Shown one piece after another: positions 31,738 to 34,149 of a stretch of DNA of 34,149 nt (its first letter is position 1; every line of letters starts with the position of its first letter). Position numbers and translations under genes: made by a program. The notes beneath the pieces were generated by a model. That model had not been told where the DNA came from, did not search any database, and saw only the letters and a list, made by a program, of their open reading frames with translations. The stretch spans positions 1 through 34,149 of the forward strand of contig NZ_BAGJ01000257.1 in assembly GCF_000308775.1 (NCBI RefSeq), given 5' to 3'. Source of the DNA: Nocardia testacea NBRC 100365. GTDB lineage: Bacteria; Actinomycetota; Actinomycetes; Mycobacteriales; Mycobacteriaceae.

Positions 31738-32973
31738 TCATTTACGGAGAGCTGTGCTGGCGGTGATAAATGGCTGTAGAGGAGCGCGGGCCAAGCCTGC
31801 CCCGATCTGTCCTCCATGTCGTCCCGCGATCCCGATGTCCATGACCGGTGCGATGCTGGTCTCGGTCACCGCGTGCACATCGATACCCGTCGGACTTCCA
31901 CGGAAGCCCAGAAACGGCAGCTTGAACAGATCACTTTCGCCGTGAGTGATCCGATACATCTGCTGATTGTTATGGATCATCCCCTCGACGCCACCCTGAT
32001 AATCCTGCAGCGAAAACGCCGACACCTGGGCGAACGCCCCCAGCCCGCAAACCTCGGTAATTATGCTTTCCCCACCCATGAATTGGGCATCCTCGATCCG
32101 GTAACCAGGCTGAAGCTTATACTCCTGGAGCCACGGAAGTGGTCCCGTGAACCAGCGGTCACCCAACCCGGAGACCTGGATTCCGAATTGCCTGCATGAG
32201 AACCCCATCGCTGTCACAATCGACGATCCGGTGAAATCGGCGAGGCGACTCGACATAACTTTGGCGGCTGCCATGGCAGGACGCAAGAAAAAGTAGTCAC
32301 CTGCGGTCAAGTAGGCCAAGAGATCGTTCACCGAACTGCCGGCGTAATGGAGTGACGAAGCGATTTCCCGCAAGAAAAGCAGTGACGCCGCGGCGTTCCT
32401 ACTGTGCAGTTCATCTCCTTGCCTGAGTGCGCGCTGCATGATCGGCAGCAGGCGAATGCCGCCGGACGCACGGACAATTCGCCCGAGAGCCGGCCCGATA
32501 ACCTCGGCCAGAAAATGCAGATTGGTGTCTACTGCGTCCGACCAAACCCCGTAGTTCAAACGAGCCGATGCTTCACCTTCGAACAAGGTACAGAAGGCGC
32601 GATTACCATCAGCGCGATCTTCGACTACCACCATGGGCATCGAGGCACTGGTCACCCCGGCAAGAGACCCGACACAACCGTAATCCTGACAGCCGGCCAC
32701 CTCGACCGACCCGGAGTCGAGAAGATCTTCAGCAGCAGCAAGATCAGCAGCAAGGCCTTCGTAGACAACCGCTCCCAGAATCGCAGTGCGTTGTCCACCG
32801 AAATACTCCGGCCACGGCATAGTCGGTCCCGACGCCAGTATGAGATTTGGATGCATACCGGGTACAACCTCGATTGCCGGCGCCACATCGGCCAGGACCG
32901 GGTCGGTACCGGCCAGGTTTTCAAGGGCCGCCCGATTGGCGGCGGCGGATGGTGCATCCATGAGTTGACGCAT
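31738..32973 (-). CDS. DUF1116 protein (AllG/YlbE-like)
   Basis: A 411-residue protein with the whole DUF1116 signature: APAIEVVPGMHPNLILASGP, WPEYFGGQRTAILGAVVYEG, CQDYGCVGSLAGVTSASMP, NRAFCTLFEGEASARLNYGV, GDELHSRNAAASLLFLREI. In E. coli the DUF1116 protein AllG (YlbE) works with FdrA (AllF) and a DUF2877 protein (AllH) as oxamic transcarbamylase in allantoin breakdown. Neither partner is visible in this window, which is odd. The ATG at 32973 follows AAGGAGAG at ideal spacing. It is the first gene of the operon and has operator C about 100 bp upstream. A carbamoyl-transfer or related ureide step is inferred. Confidence 0.85.
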   Translation of the reverse strand: MRQLMDAPSAAANRAALENLAGTDPVLADVAPAIEVVPGMHPNLILASGPTMPWPEYFGGQRTAILGAVVYEGLAADLAAAEDLLDSGSVEVAGCQDYGCVGSLAGVTSASMPMVVVEDRADGNRAFCTLFEGEASARLNYGVWSDAVDTNLHFLAEVIGPALGRIVRASGGIRLLPIMQRALRQGDELHSRNAAASLLFLREIASSLHYAGSSVNDLLAYLTAGDYFFLRPAMAAAKVMSSRLADFTGSSIVTAMGFSCRQFGIQVSGLGDRWFTGPLPWLQEYKLQPGYRIEDAQFMGGESIITEVCGLGAFAQVSAFSLQDYQGGVEGMIHNNQQMYRITHGESDLFKLPFLGFRGSPTGIDVHAVTETSIAPVMDIGIAGRHGGQIGAGLARAPLQPFITASTALRK

Positions 32974-32992
32974 CGAGACTCTCCTTCGAGTA

Positions 32993-33008
32993 TGCAAAGC
33001 GCTCTCAC
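32993..33008. promoter_or_regulatory. Weak second LacI-like half-palindrome in the DUF1116 leader
   Basis: TGCAAAGCGCTCTCAC, centred on AGCGCT, 20-35 bp before the DUF1116 start. It shares the CG centre of LacI sites but only part of the consensus. Confidence 0.3.
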
Positions 33009-33071
33009 AACGTTCGGGGTTGCGGTGGGGTCACGCGCCATGTATTGGCAACATGCCCGAACGGGTCGAGT

Positions 33072-33089
33072 TGCTAAAACGCTTTTGCA
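33072..33089. promoter_or_regulatory. LacI-type operator C (upstream of the DUF1116 operon)
   Basis: TGCTAAAACGCTTTTGCA: 18 bp, 7 of 9 pairs matched, the best of the three sites. It lies just downstream of a TTGACA -35-like element on the minus strand, a position where a bound repressor would block transcription. Confidence 0.8.
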
Positions 33090-33114
33090 TAGGGTGCACA
33101 TCACACCGCAACTT

Positions 33115-33120
33115 TGTCAA
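33115..33120 (-). promoter_or_regulatory. -35-like element for the DUF1116 operon
   Basis: Perfect TTGACA on the minus strand. A weak -10 (CCCTAT or TATGCA) lies 20-22 bases downstream and abuts operator C, so spacing is longer than ideal. Confidence 0.4.
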
Positions 33121-34149
33121 TAGTGGATTTCCCGGCCCGGGTGCCGCACGTTCCGCCACCAGGGCGCCTTTCGAAGTGGCCTATAGAGTCGGCGCCCCGA
33201 AGCGATGCCACGCCCACCACCAATGGCTTCATGAAAGACATTGCCCGCCTTGGCAGATAGGTGAGATCGCCAGTCGGTGGGCTCAACGATCAAGCCATTC
33301 GGAAACCGAACCGGAGGCCTGGAGAGGACAGTGGCGGCGATGGGGCGCGCGGACCCGACCGACGCTCGATGGGGCGGTCGGAGACCCGCGCCGTCCCGCA
33401 ACAGGAAGACCGGCCACCCACCGACATGGGCGACGGAATCGGTTTGTGCACCCGGGTTCGCTGCCCCTGGCATGCCATCGCCCACCACGACGGGTTGCGG
33501 CCGGCAATCCCGGGGCCGTTCCTTCGCACGCCGGTGATCCTGCGAATATCGCGAATCTCCCCTGGCCCGCCGGCCGGATCGGGTTGGCCGGTCGGCATCA
33601 ACTCCACGATTCTGCGAGCTCATCAGCGCCCCGTCGAGGCCCGCCCGCCGCGCCGCAACCCAAGCGGCCAATCCGAACCATCGACCGGTCCCGGTGGACA
33701 CGACGCCAACGACCACGCATCTGCCGATTTCGAGACAGGTGGACAGGAAGCTTACGTTTGGTCGGCGAGGGCCACTTCCTGCTCATGAGCGTGCTACTCA
33801 CCGCCGGTCAAGTCGGCGATCACCCGCAAGAAATGGCGGTACTCGACCGGATCGACGCACCCCACCGCGACCGCGGGGATCGCCGGGTCCGGGGATTCAC
33901 CGACGCGGCGCAGAGCCGCCAGGAGCAGTTCCGCAAGAGGCTCTAGATGTGATACCGCCCACAACGTTATATAGCGGAATTGACCTTTGTCCAGCCTGTT
34001 GCCGACCGTTTAGTCTCGGCTTCGTCGCCCACCGCACTGGTGGTCCGGCGGGATCCGATCAAGCAGGCCTTGTGGGTCGCATTGGCGGGCTTCGTCTGAT
34101 TTTCGCGCGTTGCGCAGAGGTCGCCGCAGACCCTTGCCCTGTAGGTAAC
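33121..34149. other. Gap without an intact gene
   Basis: About 1 kb upstream of the catabolic operon. Long open frames exist on both strands between 33121 and 33790, but none resembles a known protein along its length. A short protein-like stretch at the end is listed separately as a fragment. I see no RNA gene, IS end or att-type repeat. Confidence 0.45.
33794..34009 (-). pseudogene. Possible gene fragment, unknown function
   Basis: A minus-strand frame between two stops with no ATG or GTG. It contains HLEPLAELLLAALRRVGES and AVAVGCVDPVEYRHFLRVI, a helix-like, protein-like composition unlike the arginine-rich noise around it. A TTG at 33964 could start a 56-residue protein. It may be the C-terminal remnant of a larger gene. 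No family recognised. Confidence 0.3.

Noticed and set aside
33117..33716. Minus-strand 199-codon frame upstream of the DUF1116 operon
   Set aside because: It begins plausibly (VVVGVVSTGTGRWFGLAAWV) but then turns into arginine-rich noise, and I could not match any family. Left as unassigned gap.

Overview
The window is high-GC actinobacterial DNA, most likely from Nocardia or a close mycolic-acid-containing relative. Support for this: an Lsr2 nucleoid protein, an antigen 85-like secreted esterase, a fused two-domain MaoC/HadAB-type dehydratase, a LIP-family secreted lipase, a secreted cutinase, and a CanB-like beta-carbonic anhydrase. All calls come from reading the sequence; no database search was run.

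Region 1 (1-24.4 kb) is about 70% G+C by eye and looks like chromosomal backbone. It holds short, mostly monocistronic units: an LLM flavin oxidoreductase (cut by the window edge), Lsr2, the antigen 85-like esterase, the HadAB-like dehydratase, a SnoaL-like protein, a secreted glycine/alanine-rich protein, the lipase, a crotonase, a PucR regulator divergent from an aldehyde dehydrogenase, a MarR regulator divergent from an AhpD-like protein, a TetR regulator divergent from an SDR, a possible DNA-binding protein, a methyltransferase, a Tat-exported latex clearing protein (Lcp), a cutinase, a peptide deformylase divergent from a PadR regulator, an Asp/Glu racemase-like protein, an alpha/beta hydrolase, and one reading frame joining a TetR regulator to a carbonic anhydrase. 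Several regulator/target pairs have a clean palindrome in the shared intergenic DNA. Convergent gene ends often carry strong hairpins.

Region 2 (about 24.4-26.3 kb) is a junction. It has a decayed tyrosine recombinase with an amber codon, a tiny zinc-finger-like protein and a DUF4254 protein, and the base composition drops.

Region 3 (26.3-33.1 kb) is an accessory catabolic cluster on the minus strand: DUF1116 protein (AllG/YlbE-like), a type III glutamine synthetase-like gamma-glutamyl ligase, a class I gamma-glutamyl hydrolase (PuuD-like), an NCS1 nucleobase/ureide permease, a LacI regulator, then a flavodoxin-type FMN reductase. Three near-identical 18-bp palindromes (consensus TGMTAAAACGYTTTTKCA) sit upstream of the DUF1116 operon, the FMN reductase and the DUF4254 gene, defining a small putative LacI regulon. 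My inference is uptake of a nitrogenous heterocycle or ureide and nitrogen salvage through carbamoyl and gamma-glutamyl intermediates; the substrate is unknown. This is the best candidate for an undescribed system in the window.

Region 4 (33.1-34.1 kb) has no intact recognisable gene, only a possible gene fragment.
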